Under the pieces are notes generated by a model. It was not told where the DNA came from. It made no database searches and was given only the letters and a program-made list of their open reading frames with translations. The position numbers and the translations under genes are program-made. Of a DNA stretch of 60,893 bases, positions 28,913 to 37,448 are shown piece by piece (the first letter of the stretch is position 1; the number at the start of each line of letters is the position of its first letter). Source of the DNA: Dickeya undicola (GTDB lineage Bacteria; Pseudomonadota; Gammaproteobacteria; Enterobacterales; Enterobacteriaceae); assembly GCF_000784735.1 (NCBI RefSeq), contig NZ_JSYG01000036.1, forward strand, positions 1 to 60,893, given 5' to 3'.

Positions 28913-29106
28913 GGCCGGTACACTCCCGCCACTTCCTGACGTTCGTCCAGCGGGAACGCCATCAGCGGCTGCGCCATCGCGGCGATGCGTGTGAATTGCA
29001 TATGCAGCTCCTGGCGTCGGGCATCATCCAGCTCCAGTTGCAGCAGGGTTTCCATCTGTTGCAGGTACGCGGCCAGCGCAGCCTGATCGATATCCTTTTT
29101 TTCCAT
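28909..29106 (-). CDS. hpxX: HpxX, AtzG-like small amidase subunit (DUF4089)
   Basis: A 65-residue GatC/AtzG-like protein beginning MEKKDIDQAALAAYLQQME, mostly helical, with LDDARRQELHMQFTRIAAMA and a closing EVAGVYRP. The reading frame stays open upstream into hpxW, but the ATG at 29106 has a GAGG ribosome site and gives the normal family size. It overlaps hpxY by four bases, consistent with a one-to-one complex in which HpxX stabilises the amidase. Confidence 0.82.
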   Translation of the reverse strand: MEKKDIDQAALAAYLQQMETLLQLELDDARRQELHMQFTRIAAMAQPLMAFPLDERQEVAGVYRP

Positions 29107-29149
29107 CAACACAAACCTCATCAGGGGTGAAAGTAGCCAGGTAGCGAGA

Positions 29150-30739
29150 TTAAAACCCAGCGGCACTGCCGTTACTGCGCGGGTCGCTGGCACCTTCCAG
29201 CATACCGTTGGCATGGCGGATGATAGCCCCCGCATGGCCGACGGTTTCGTTAAACCCGGTGAGCAGTTCCACATCGTGACCGAGCGTGCGTAGCGCTTCG
29301 ACGGTAGCGGGGGTAAAGCGGTCCTCCAGTTTTAGCGTATCGGAAGACTGGCCCCAGGTGCGGCCCAGCAACCAGCGCGGTGCGGTAATGGCCTGCTGTA
29401 GCGGCACGCCCTGTACCACGTGACGGATGAACAGCGCCGCCTGTGTTTGTGGCTGGCCGTCGCCGCCCATTGAGCCGTAGACCATGGTGCGCCCGTCAGC
29501 CAGCCGTGCCGCCGCCGGGTTAAGAGTGTGAAACGGCTGCTTGCCCGGTTCCAGCGCCAGCAGGTGATTTGGGTCCAGGCTGAAGGAGGCACCGCGGTTT
29601 TGCCACAGCACGCCGGTGTCCGGCAACACCACGCCGCTGCCGAATTCGTGATAGATGCTCTGGATAAATGACACCGACAGCCCGTGGCGATCGGACACGC
29701 CCAGCCAGACGGTATCGCCCGGCCCCTTGCCTTGCCCCCAGGGCGCGGCGGATCGGGTGTCGACGTGCTTGCTCAACGTATCCAGATGGCTGGCGGATAA
29801 CAGCGCCTGAATATCCTGCGTAATCCGTTTCGGGTCGGTGATGTACTTGTCGCGCAGCCTGAAAGCCAGCTTGGTGGCCTCTACCACGCGGTGTATGGTC
29901 TGGCTGTCGCTGAGGTCTTCCATCCCCAACCGATCGGTGATGCCCAGAATCGCCAGCGACACCAGCCCCTGTGTCGGTGGTGCCAGATTGAACACCTCGC
30001 CTTTGCTGTGTTTCAGCACCAGCGGTGTGGCGCGTCGGGCATGGTAGTTCGCCAGATCGTCAGCGGTGACCGGCATACCCAACGCCGTCATTTGTTCCGT
30101 CATGCGTGCCGCCAGCGCGCCACGGTAGAAGCTGTCCAGACCGTCTTGTGCCAGTTGTTGCAGCGTGTCGGCAAGGTCCGACTGGATAAAACGGCTGCCG
30201 GTACGTGGGATGACGCCCTGCGGCATGAAGACACGGCAGAATTCGGCGACATCGCTCAGCTCATGATAACGACTGATCAGCGCGTCTTCCTGTGACTGGG
30301 TGACCGGAATACCGTTGCGGGCATAGCCGATGGCGTCTTCCAGCAGGTTGGCGAGTGGCAACGGACGGCTGATATCCTGCTCGGCAGCATAAGTCAGCGC
30401 TTCCTGCCAGCCGCCTACCGTACCGGCTACGGTCAGCGCCGCTGTGGGGCCACGGTGTGGGATACGGCTTTCCCCCGCATAGAATGCGCGGTTTGCCAGT
30501 GAACCGGCTGCGCCACTGGCGTCGATGGCAATCGGGTCGCCCTGCGGCGGCACAATCAGCCAGAAACCATCACCGCCCAGACCGTTCATATGGGGGTAAA
30601 CCACCGCAATCGTGGCTGCTGCGGCAACCATTGCTTCGATAGCGTTGCCTCCGGCGCGCAGAATACGTTGCGCGCTGGCGCTGGCAAGATGATGCGGCGT
30701 GACCGCCATGCCCGATGGGGCGATATTGCTTTGCATCAT
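29150..30739 (-). CDS. hpxW: Oxamate amidohydrolase (HpxW, gamma-glutamyltransferase family)
   Basis: A 529-residue Ntn-hydrolase-family protein related to gamma-glutamyltransferase but lacking a signal peptide, so probably cytoplasmic. Family blocks include AVTPHHLASASAQRILRAGG, MNGLGGDGFWLI and the processing-site region GKGPGDTVWLGVSD, with Thr343 as the likely N-terminal nucleophile after self-cleavage. Klebsiella HpxW hydrolyses oxamate to oxalate and ammonia. It is the first gene of hpxWXYZ, divergent from hpxU. It could be misannotated as a glutathione hydrolase. Confidence 0.87.
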   Translation of the reverse strand: MMQSNIAPSGMAVTPHHLASASAQRILRAGGNAIEAMVAAAATIAVVYPHMNGLGGDGFWLIVPPQGDPIAIDASGAAGSLANRAFYAGESRIPHRGPTAALTVAGTVGGWQEALTYAAEQDISRPLPLANLLEDAIGYARNGIPVTQSQEDALISRYHELSDVAEFCRVFMPQGVIPRTGSRFIQSDLADTLQQLAQDGLDSFYRGALAARMTEQMTALGMPVTADDLANYHARRATPLVLKHSKGEVFNLAPPTQGLVSLAILGITDRLGMEDLSDSQTIHRVVEATKLAFRLRDKYITDPKRITQDIQALLSASHLDTLSKHVDTRSAAPWGQGKGPGDTVWLGVSDRHGLSVSFIQSIYHEFGSGVVLPDTGVLWQNRGASFSLDPNHLLALEPGKQPFHTLNPAAARLADGRTMVYGSMGGDGQPQTQAALFIRHVVQGVPLQQAITAPRWLLGRTWGQSSDTLKLEDRFTPATVEALRTLGHDVELLTGFNETVGHAGAIIRHANGMLEGASDPRSNGSAAGF

Positions 30740-30830
30740 GAGGGATAAGGCTCTTGTTGGACTGTAGGGTGGTCGATGCTAAGCAAAAGCCGTTCCACCT
30801 TTTCTGCTTGCTGCCGACCGACGGTTGTAT

Positions 30831-30847
30831 GCTATGTTCAGCATAGC
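30831..30847. promoter_or_regulatory. Inverted repeat between hpxW and hpxU
   Basis: GCTATG-TTCAG-CATAGC is a perfect 6-base inverted repeat in the 145-base divergent promoter region. It is a possible HpxU operator, judged only by symmetry and position. Confidence 0.45.
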
Positions 30848-30884
30848 GCCGAAAGGATGAAACAAAAGTTACAGGATTCAAAAA

Positions 30885-31739
30885 ATGGCAGAGACAGGCA
30901 TGAAACAAATTGATGAACGGCTGCGTAGTCAGTACAGCGAGTTGTCACCGCAGGAACAACGGGTGGCGGAGTTTATCTTTGATCATCTCGATGACCTGAT
31001 CAGCTATAACAGCGCGGAGCTGGCGCGGCTGAGCGGCGTGTCCAAAGCCACGGTCAGCCGCCTGTTCCGCCGCCTCGGTTACCCCAGCTACCGGGAAATG
31101 CGCGATGAGCTGCGCACCCTGCGCCAGAGCGGTATGCCGCTGACCGATAACCGGGACGCGGTGCAGGGCAACACCCTGCTGGCGCGCCATTACAAACAGG
31201 AAATGGCTAACCTGACGCAGTGGGTCAACCAGATAGACCCACAACAGTTCGGCGCGGTGATCGCGGCGTTACAGCAGGCGCAGCGCGTCTGTGTGCTCGG
31301 GCTGCGCAACAGCTACCCGGTGGCGCTGCACCTGCGTCAGCAATTGCTGCAAATCCGCCCGCAGGTGCCGCTGCTGGCGCAACCCGGCCAGACGTTGGCG
31401 GAAGAACTGGCGGATCTGGACGCACGCGATGTGGTGGTGGTGGTGGCGTTCCGCCGCCGTCCGCGCCTGATCCTGCCGCTGTTGCAGCAATTGCGCGCCC
31501 GGCAGATTCCGGTGTTGCTGTTGTGTGAACCGCAGGCGCATACGCTGCCACCGCTGGCTTCCTGGGCGTTGACCGCGCCGCTGGACAGCGTATCGGCCTT
31601 TGACAGCTACGCCAGCGCCATGAGTCTGGTTAACTTGATCAGCAACGCGTTGCTGCATCAGATGTTGGCGGAGGGGCGTCAGCGCATCCACGATATTGCC
31701 GACCTTTACCTGCAACTCGACGAACTGGAACAGCGATAA
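30885..31739 (+). CDS. hpxU: RpiR-family regulator (HpxU-like)
   Basis: A 284-residue RpiR/MurR-type repressor. The N-terminal helix-turn-helix (residues about 5-80) contains LSPQEQRVAEFIFDHLDDL and ELARLSGVSKATVSRLFRRLGY. The C-terminal SIS domain (about 120-250) would bind a small ligand. In Klebsiella an RpiR-type repressor, HpxU, controls the allantoate genes, and this gene lies between hpxWXYZ and hpxFGHIJK. The ATG at 30900 is an alternative start. A codon run near 31432 gives five consecutive valines. Confidence 0.8.
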   Translation: MAETGMKQIDERLRSQYSELSPQEQRVAEFIFDHLDDLISYNSAELARLSGVSKATVSRLFRRLGYPSYREMRDELRTLRQSGMPLTDNRDAVQGNTLLARHYKQEMANLTQWVNQIDPQQFGAVIAALQQAQRVCVLGLRNSYPVALHLRQQLLQIRPQVPLLAQPGQTLAEELADLDARDVVVVVAFRRRPRLILPLLQQLRARQIPVLLLCEPQAHTLPPLASWALTAPLDSVSAFDSYASAMSLVNLISNALLHQMLAEGRQRIHDIADLYLQLDELEQR

Positions 31740-32014
31740 ACACGCGCTCCACTGGTGCGTTTGTTCTATTTTGGTGCAATCTTTTCCCGTTTTCATGCCC
31801 TGTCATTGTGCGTTGCGGACGACGTTTCCGGACGCACGCACTCACTGAACGATAGCTTTTCTCGCACAGTTCAAGCTGTCTCTACCCTTGCTGGCCGTGG
31901 TGATGTGGCTATGCGATATCTGGCATACATCTTGCTTTTATTTCTGCAACAAAGGTTTCAATATTTTTATTGAAGAATCTTTGGTTTCAAATTAACTTAA
32001 CCGGGGGCACAGCA

Positions 32015-32806
32015 ATGAAGATCGGAAAACGTTTTTTGGCGGTAGTAGGTGCAGCGCTGTTGGTGGTTCAGGCCGGGCAGGCGATGGCGGATCAGTTGCA
32101 GGATATCCAGAAACGCGGCGTGCTGCGTATCGCCGTGCCGCAGGACTTCCCGCCGTTTGGTTCGGTCGGCACCGATCTGCAGCCGCAAGGTTACGACATC
32201 GACATGGCGCGCTATCTGGCCAGTGAGATGAAACTAAAGTTGCAGCTGGTGCCGGTCAGCAGCGCTAACCGCATCCCTTATCTGCAAACCGATAAGGTGG
32301 ACCTGGTGATTTCCAGCCTGGGTAAAAACGCCGAACGTGAAAAAGTGATCGATTTCAGCCGCGCTTATGCGCCGTTCTTCCTCGGCGTATTTGGTCCGAA
32401 AGATGCCAGCGTCAGTGCGCCGGATGCATTGCAGGGCAAAACCGTCGGTGTGACTCGCGGTGCGGTAGAAGACATGGTGCTGACCGAGGCTGCGCCGAAG
32501 ACCGCTGACATCAAACGCTATGAAGATAACAACACCACGCTGTCTGCTTATCTGTCCGGTCAGGTGCAGTATATCGCCACCGGTAACCTGGTGGTGGCGG
32601 CGATTGCCGAGAAGAACCCGGCCAAAGCACCGGTAGCGAAATTCATGCTGAAAGATTCGCCCTGTTACATCGGCCTGAAAAAAGATGAACCGGCGCTGAA
32701 GGCGAAGGTTGATGAACTGATTGAGAAAGCGCTCAAGGATAACACGCTCAACGGCTTGTCTGAGAAATGGCTGAAAGCACCGCTGCCAGCCAATCTTGGC
32801 GCGTAA
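32015..32806 (+). CDS. hpxF: ABC transporter substrate-binding protein (HpxF-like)
   Basis: A 263-residue periplasmic binding protein of the polar amino acid family. A signal peptide covers about residues 1-25 (KRFLAVVGAALLVVQAGQAMA). The mature domain starts DQLQDIQKRGVLRIAVPQDF and contains GYDIDMARYLA and DLVISSLGKNAEREKVIDFS. The ATG at 32015 fits the signal peptide better than one 45 bases upstream. It opens the importer operon. Allantoate or a related ureide is the likely ligand by context; the letter F is assigned by order. Confidence 0.78.
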   Translation: MKIGKRFLAVVGAALLVVQAGQAMADQLQDIQKRGVLRIAVPQDFPPFGSVGTDLQPQGYDIDMARYLASEMKLKLQLVPVSSANRIPYLQTDKVDLVISSLGKNAEREKVIDFSRAYAPFFLGVFGPKDASVSAPDALQGKTVGVTRGAVEDMVLTEAAPKTADIKRYEDNNTTLSAYLSGQVQYIATGNLVVAAIAEKNPAKAPVAKFMLKDSPCYIGLKKDEPALKAKVDELIEKALKDNTLNGLSEKWLKAPLPANLGA

Positions 32807-32819
32807 GTAAGGATAAGCC

Positions 32820-33485
32820 ATGACCTATCAGCTTCATTTCGCGGCGCTATGGCCTTACTGGCCAGCGTTATTGGCCGGCCTGTGGGTCACCGTACAACTG
32901 ACGACGATGGCGACGATCGGTGGGATCGCCATCGGCATCTGTGGCGCGGCATTGCGCAGCGGTAAGCCGACCGTGGTCAGCCGCTTGTGGGGCCTGTACG
33001 TCGAGGCGATTCGCAATACACCGTTTGTCGTACAACTGTTTTTCATCGTGTTCGGTCTGCCGGGGTTGGGGCTGAAACTCACCGCCGGGCAGGCCGCCCT
33101 GCTGGCGATGCTGGTTAACCTGGGGGCCTACAGCACGGAGATTATCCGCGCGGGTATTCAGGTGACGCCGAAAGGCCAGTGGGAAGCCGCGAGGGTACTG
33201 GGGCTGTCGCGGACCCAGACGTTTACGCGGGTGATTCTGCCGCCCGCGCTGCAACGGATTTATCCGGCGCTGGTTAGCCAGTGCATCATCGTGATGCTCG
33301 GTTCGTCCGTGGTATCACAGGTGTCGTACGAAGAGCTGACCTTCGCTGCCAATTTAATTCAGTCCCGGACCTTCCTCAGTTTTGAGGTGTATCTGGTGAC
33401 CACGCTCTGCTATCTGGTGCTGTCGATGCTGATGCGTCAGTTGCTGTTGCTGGCCGGGCGACGTTTTTTGGGGACGCCGCGCTGA
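32820..33485 (+). CDS. hpxG: ABC permease, polar amino acid type (HpxG-like)
   Basis: A 221-residue inner-membrane permease with about five hydrophobic segments. It has the typical start of this class (WPYWPALLAGLWVTVQLT) and the ATPase-contact loop QWEAARVLGLSRTQTFTRVILP. It follows the binding protein by 13 bases. Its stop overlaps the next start by one base (TGATG). It probably forms a heterodimer with the next gene product. Confidence 0.8.
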   Translation: MTYQLHFAALWPYWPALLAGLWVTVQLTTMATIGGIAIGICGAALRSGKPTVVSRLWGLYVEAIRNTPFVVQLFFIVFGLPGLGLKLTAGQAALLAMLVNLGAYSTEIIRAGIQVTPKGQWEAARVLGLSRTQTFTRVILPPALQRIYPALVSQCIIVMLGSSVVSQVSYEELTFAANLIQSRTFLSFEVYLVTTLCYLVLSMLMRQLLLLAGRRFLGTPR

Positions 33486-34141
33486 TGATGACGTTTACTG
33501 ACTGGGATATTGTGCGCAACCTGCTGCTGGCCGGGCGCTGGACGGTACTGCTGTCGCTGGCGGCGTTTTTCGGCGGTGGGCTGGTGACGTTACCGTTGCT
33601 GCTGTTGCGCCTGACCAAACGACGTTGGCCGCTGCGTCTGACCCGGTTATACGCCGATGTGTTTCAGGGCACACCGTTGCTGATGCAGCTGTTTCTGGCG
33701 TTTTTTGGGCTGGGATTATTTGGTATCGACGTCAGCCCGTGGACCGCTGCCGCCCTGGCGCTGACGCTGTTTACCAGCGCGTTTTTGCTGGATATCTGGT
33801 ACGGCAGCGTGCAGGCGTTGCCGAAAGGGCAGTGGGAAGCTTGCCGCTGCCTGGGGCTGACCTTTACCCAAACGCTGAGTCGGGTGATTGCCCCCCAGGC
33901 GATGCGTATCGCTATTGCGCCGACGGTCGGTTTTTCGGTGCAGGTGATCAAGGGCACCGCGCTGGCGTCGATCATCGGTTTCGTTGAGCTGACCAAGGCT
34001 GGCACCATGCTCAATAACGTCACCTTCCAGCCGTTTAAGGTATTCGGGCTGGTGGCGCTGGGCTATTTCCTGCTGTGTTATCCGCTGTCGTACTACAGCC
34101 GTTATCTGGAGAAGAAATTCAATGCCGCTCATCACCATTAA
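33485..34141 (+). CDS. hpxH: ABC permease, polar amino acid type (HpxH-like)
   Basis: A 218-residue permease, the partner of the preceding one. It contains FQGTPLLMQLFLAFFGLG and the contact loop QWEACRCLGLTFTQTLSRVI. Two adjacent ATG codons (33485 and 33488) are possible starts. Its end overlaps the ATPase gene by 20 bases, indicating tight coupling. Confidence 0.8.
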   Translation: MMTFTDWDIVRNLLLAGRWTVLLSLAAFFGGGLVTLPLLLLRLTKRRWPLRLTRLYADVFQGTPLLMQLFLAFFGLGLFGIDVSPWTAAALALTLFTSAFLLDIWYGSVQALPKGQWEACRCLGLTFTQTLSRVIAPQAMRIAIAPTVGFSVQVIKGTALASIIGFVELTKAGTMLNNVTFQPFKVFGLVALGYFLLCYPLSYYSRYLEKKFNAAHHH

Positions 34142-34853
34142 TCAGGTCCATAAATATTACGGCCAGAACCACGTGCTGAAAGGGGTGGATCTGGATATCG
34201 ACGTGGGCGAGGTGATCTCCATCATCGGCCGTAGCGGTTCCGGCAAAAGTACCCTGCTGCGGTGCATCAACGGGCTGGAAGGCTATCAGGACGGCAGCAT
34301 CAAGCTCGGTGGCATGACCATTACCGACCGCGACTCGCAGGCGCGGGAAATTAGCCGTTCGGTCGGTATGATTTTTCAGAACTTCAACCTGTTCCCGCAC
34401 ATGACCGCGCTGGAAAACGTGATGCTGGCACCCAAACTGGTGCTGGGGAAAAGCGCCGCCGAGTGCCGTGAACTGGGTGTGAAGATGCTGGAGAAGGTCG
34501 GGCTGGGCGAGCGTATCGATTACTACCCATCCAGCCTGTCCGGCGGCCAGCAGCAACGTGTGGCGATCGCCCGTGCGCTGGCGATGAACCCGAAGGTGCT
34601 GCTGTGCGACGAAATCACCTCCGCGCTGGACCCGGAGCTGGTCGGCGAAGTGCTGAAAGTGCTGGAGCAGTTGGCGGCCGAAGGCATGACGCTGATTCTG
34701 GTCACCCACGAAATGAATTTCGCCCGCGAGGTCGGCGACCGGGTGGTGTTCATGCATCAGGGCAAGGTGTGGGAACAAGGCAAAGGCGATGAACTGTTCG
34801 CCAACCCGCAGACTGCCGAACTGAAACAGTTTATCGCCTCGGTGCGGCTGTAG
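34122..34853 (+). CDS. hpxI: ABC transporter ATPase, polar amino acid type (HpxI-like)
   Basis: A 243-residue ATP-binding subunit with Walker A GRSGSGKST, Q-loop FQNFNLFPHMTA, signature LSGGQQQRVAIARAL, Walker B VLLCDEITSALDPE and switch histidine LVTHEMNFA. It strongly resembles GlnQ-like ATPases. It completes the importer with the binding protein and two permeases upstream. Confidence 0.85.
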   Translation: MPLITINQVHKYYGQNHVLKGVDLDIDVGEVISIIGRSGSGKSTLLRCINGLEGYQDGSIKLGGMTITDRDSQAREISRSVGMIFQNFNLFPHMTALENVMLAPKLVLGKSAAECRELGVKMLEKVGLGERIDYYPSSLSGGQQQRVAIARALAMNPKVLLCDEITSALDPELVGEVLKVLEQLAAEGMTLILVTHEMNFAREVGDRVVFMHQGKVWEQGKGDELFANPQTAELKQFIASVRL

Positions 34854-34915
34854 CACCGTGAGCGGTATGAGCCATTACGATTTTAATGTTATCAAGGACA
34901 TCAGGAGTTCATCAC

Positions 34916-36160
34916 ATGCCTAACGACCTGTTTGCGCAGATCAATCCGCCCCATCGCTTACTCATGGGGCCTGGCCCGATCAATGCCGACCCGCGTGTAT
35001 TGCGTGCGATGGCCAGCCAACTGGTCGGGCAGTATGACCCGGCGATGACCGAGTACATGAATCAGGTGATGGCGTTGTACCGCCAGTTGTTCCGCACCGA
35101 CAACCGCTGGACCCTACTGGTGGACGGGACGTCGCGCGCTGGTATCGAGGCGATTCTTGTCTCGGCGATCCGCCCTGGCGATCGCGTGCTGGTGCCGGTG
35201 TTCGGCCGCTTCGGTCACCTATTGTGCGAGATTGCCCGCCGCTGCCGCGCGGAGGTGCACACTATCGAAGCGCCGTGGGGTGAGGTGTTCACGCCGGACC
35301 AGATCGAAGACGCCATTAAACGGGTGAAACCGCGTCTGCTGCTGACCGTGCAGGGTGATACCTCCACCACCATGTTGCAGCCGCTGGCGGAGCTGGGCGC
35401 TATCTGCCGCCGTCATGACGTGCTGTTTTACACCGATGCTACCGCCTCGTTCGGCGGCAACCCGCTGGAAACCGACGCCTGGGGGCTGGATGCGGTATCT
35501 GCCGGATTGCAGAAATGCCTGGGCGGGCCGTCCGGCAGTTCGCCGGTGACCCTCAGCGCGCGCATGGAAGCGGTGATTCGCCAGCGTAAGTGCGTAGAGC
35601 AGGGTATCCGTACCACCGACCATCAGGACGGTGACGACGAAATGATTTATTCCAACTATTTCGACCTCGGCATGATCATGGATTACTGGGGGCCGGAGCG
35701 GCTGAACCACCATACCGAGGCCACCAGTATGCTGTTCGCCGCCCGTGAATGCGCCCGCGTTATTCTGGAAGAGGGGCTGGATGCCAGTATCGCCCGACAT
35801 CAGTTGCACGGTAATGCATTGCTGGCCGGTATCGAAGGCATGGGGTTGCAAGCTTACGGCGATGTTGCCAACAAAATGAACAATGTGTTGGGCGTGGTGA
35901 TCCCGCAAGGCGTGCACGGCGAGCAGGTGCGTAAGCTGCTGCTGGAGGATTTTGCCATTGAGATCGGCACCTCGTTCGGGCCGTTGCAGGGCAAGATCTG
36001 GCGCATCGGCACTATGGGTTATAACGCCCGCAAAGACTGCGTGATGCAAACGCTGACTGCGCTGGAAGCGGTATTGAACCGGCTGGGGTTCCGCTCCGTT
36101 CAGGGGGCGGCGTTGCAAGCCGCCTGGAATGTGTATGATGCCGCGCAGGCGCCGACATGA
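34916..36160 (+). CDS. hpxJ: Ureidoglycine aminotransferase (HpxJ/PucG-like)
   Basis: A 414-residue class V, PLP-dependent aminotransferase. It moves the amino group of ureidoglycine to a 2-oxo acid, giving oxalurate and an amino acid. The start HRLLMGPGPINADPRVL is typical of the family. DATASFGGNPLETDAW marks the PLP ring-binding part, and the Lys in SAGLQKCLGGPSG should bind PLP. The ATG at 34916 has an AGGAG site. It overlaps hpxK by four bases, linking production and use of ureidoglycine. An alanine-glyoxylate type reaction is the main alternative. Confidence 0.83.
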   Translation: MPNDLFAQINPPHRLLMGPGPINADPRVLRAMASQLVGQYDPAMTEYMNQVMALYRQLFRTDNRWTLLVDGTSRAGIEAILVSAIRPGDRVLVPVFGRFGHLLCEIARRCRAEVHTIEAPWGEVFTPDQIEDAIKRVKPRLLLTVQGDTSTTMLQPLAELGAICRRHDVLFYTDATASFGGNPLETDAWGLDAVSAGLQKCLGGPSGSSPVTLSARMEAVIRQRKCVEQGIRTTDHQDGDDEMIYSNYFDLGMIMDYWGPERLNHHTEATSMLFAARECARVILEEGLDASIARHQLHGNALLAGIEGMGLQAYGDVANKMNNVLGVVIPQGVHGEQVRKLLLEDFAIEIGTSFGPLQGKIWRIGTMGYNARKDCVMQTLTALEAVLNRLGFRSVQGAALQAAWNVYDAAQAPT

Positions 36161-37422
36161 GCGAGGTGCTGATGGACAGCGTGATGACGGATTTCAATGC
36201 GCAGGCGGCCGCCCGTCGGGTGATGACGCGTTGCGATCAGTTGGCGGCCATCAGTGAAACCGCAGGCCAGCTCACACGGGTTTATCTGTCGCCGCAACAC
36301 TTGCAGGCTAATCAGCAGGCGGGGGCGTGGATGCGGGAAGCGGGTATGCGCGTGTGGCAGGATAGCGTCGGAAATATTTGTGGTCGCTATGAAGGCCGTG
36401 TGCCGGGTGCGCCCGCTCTGCTGTTGGGGTCACACCTCGACACCGTGCGCAACGCTGGCCGTTACGACGGTATGCTGGGGGTGCTGGCGGCCATCGAAAC
36501 CGTGTCATTGCTGAATCAGCGTGGGATCCGTTTGCCGGTGGCGCTGGAAGTGATCGGTTTTGGCGACGAGGAAGGCACCCGCTTTGACGTCACGCTACTC
36601 GGCAGCCGCGGACTGACCGGCACCTGGCCCGACGGCTGGCTGTCGCGTCCGGACGCCAATGGCATCACCGTCGCACAGGCGCTGACGCAGGCCGGGTTGG
36701 ATCCGGAGGCTATCGCACTGGCGGCACGTCCGGCTGCGGATATTCTGGCCTATCTGGAATTGCATATCGAACAAGGCCCGTGTCTGGAACAGGCTGGACT
36801 GGCACTGGGCGTGGTCACGGCCATTAACGGTGCACGGCGGCTGAACTGTACGTTTGTCGGTCATGCTGGCCATGCTGGTACGGTGCCGATGTCACAGCGG
36901 CAGGACGCGCTGGCAGCAGCGGCGGCGTGGATGACCCAGGCTGAACAGGTGACGCGCGACAGCGATCCCTATCTGGTGGCGACTTTTGGCACCTTGCAGT
37001 GCCTGCCGGGGGCCGCCAACGTGATTCCCGGTGAGGTCAGGCTGACGCTGGATATCCGTGGCCCGGACGACAAACCGCTGGATGCGCTGTTACAACGGTT
37101 GCTGACGCTGGCGCACGACATCGCCATGCAGCGCGGCTGTGCGTTCAGTGCTGAAGAGTATTACCGCATCGCCGCTACCCGCTGCGACAACGCGCTGCAA
37201 CAGCGCTTGTCCGCTGCGGTGACGCAGGTGCAGGGCGATAATTTGCTGCTGCCGAGCGGTGCGGGCCATGACGCCATCGCCATCGCCGAACGCTGGCCGG
37301 TGGGGATGCTGTTTATGCGCTGCAAGGGCGGTGTCAGCCACCATCCTGACGAGTCAGTGCTGACGGACGATGTAGCGCTGGCGGTGCAGGCGCTGCTGTT
37401 GACGGTGTTGGGGTATCGATAA
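36157..37422 (+). CDS. hpxK: Allantoate amidohydrolase (HpxK)
   Basis: A 421-residue M20/hydantoinase-carbamoylase-type metalloenzyme. Metal-binding blocks are GSHLDTVRNAGRYDGMLGV, GFGDEEGTRFDVTLLGSRG and ELHIEQGPCLEQ, with a late histidine in GAGHDAIAIAE. It should convert allantoate to ureidoglycine, carbon dioxide and ammonia. The start overlaps the hpxJ stop by four bases; ATG codons at 36172 and 36184 are alternatives. A strong hairpin follows. A beta-ureidopropionase role is less likely given the cluster. Confidence 0.85.
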   Translation: MSEVLMDSVMTDFNAQAAARRVMTRCDQLAAISETAGQLTRVYLSPQHLQANQQAGAWMREAGMRVWQDSVGNICGRYEGRVPGAPALLLGSHLDTVRNAGRYDGMLGVLAAIETVSLLNQRGIRLPVALEVIGFGDEEGTRFDVTLLGSRGLTGTWPDGWLSRPDANGITVAQALTQAGLDPEAIALAARPAADILAYLELHIEQGPCLEQAGLALGVVTAINGARRLNCTFVGHAGHAGTVPMSQRQDALAAAAAWMTQAEQVTRDSDPYLVATFGTLQCLPGAANVIPGEVRLTLDIRGPDDKPLDALLQRLLTLAHDIAMQRGCAFSAEEYYRIAATRCDNALQQRLSAAVTQVQGDNLLLPSGAGHDAIAIAERWPVGMLFMRCKGGVSHHPDESVLTDDVALAVQALLLTVLGYR

Positions 37423-37447
37423 TCAAGCGCGCCTGAGCGCGCTTGAT
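37422..37447. terminator. Bidirectional terminator between hpxK and mtnU
   Basis: A perfect 11-base stem, ATCAAGCGCGC/GCGCGCTTGAT with a CTGA loop, fills the gap between two convergent genes. Confidence 0.85.
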
Positions 37448-37448
37448 A

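Noticed and set aside
29150..30739. Calling this gene a periplasmic glutathione hydrolase (ggt)
   Set aside because: There is no signal peptide, and the neighbours hpxX, hpxY and hpxZ point to the oxamate amidohydrolase HpxW.
34119..34856. A 245-codon minus-strand frame opposite the ABC ATPase gene
   Set aside because: It covers exactly the same DNA as the ATPase, whose Walker and signature motifs are unmistakable.
35219..36118. A 299-codon minus-strand frame opposite hpxJ
   Set aside because: Shadow of a strongly conserved gene; composition is typical of antisense frames in GC-rich DNA.
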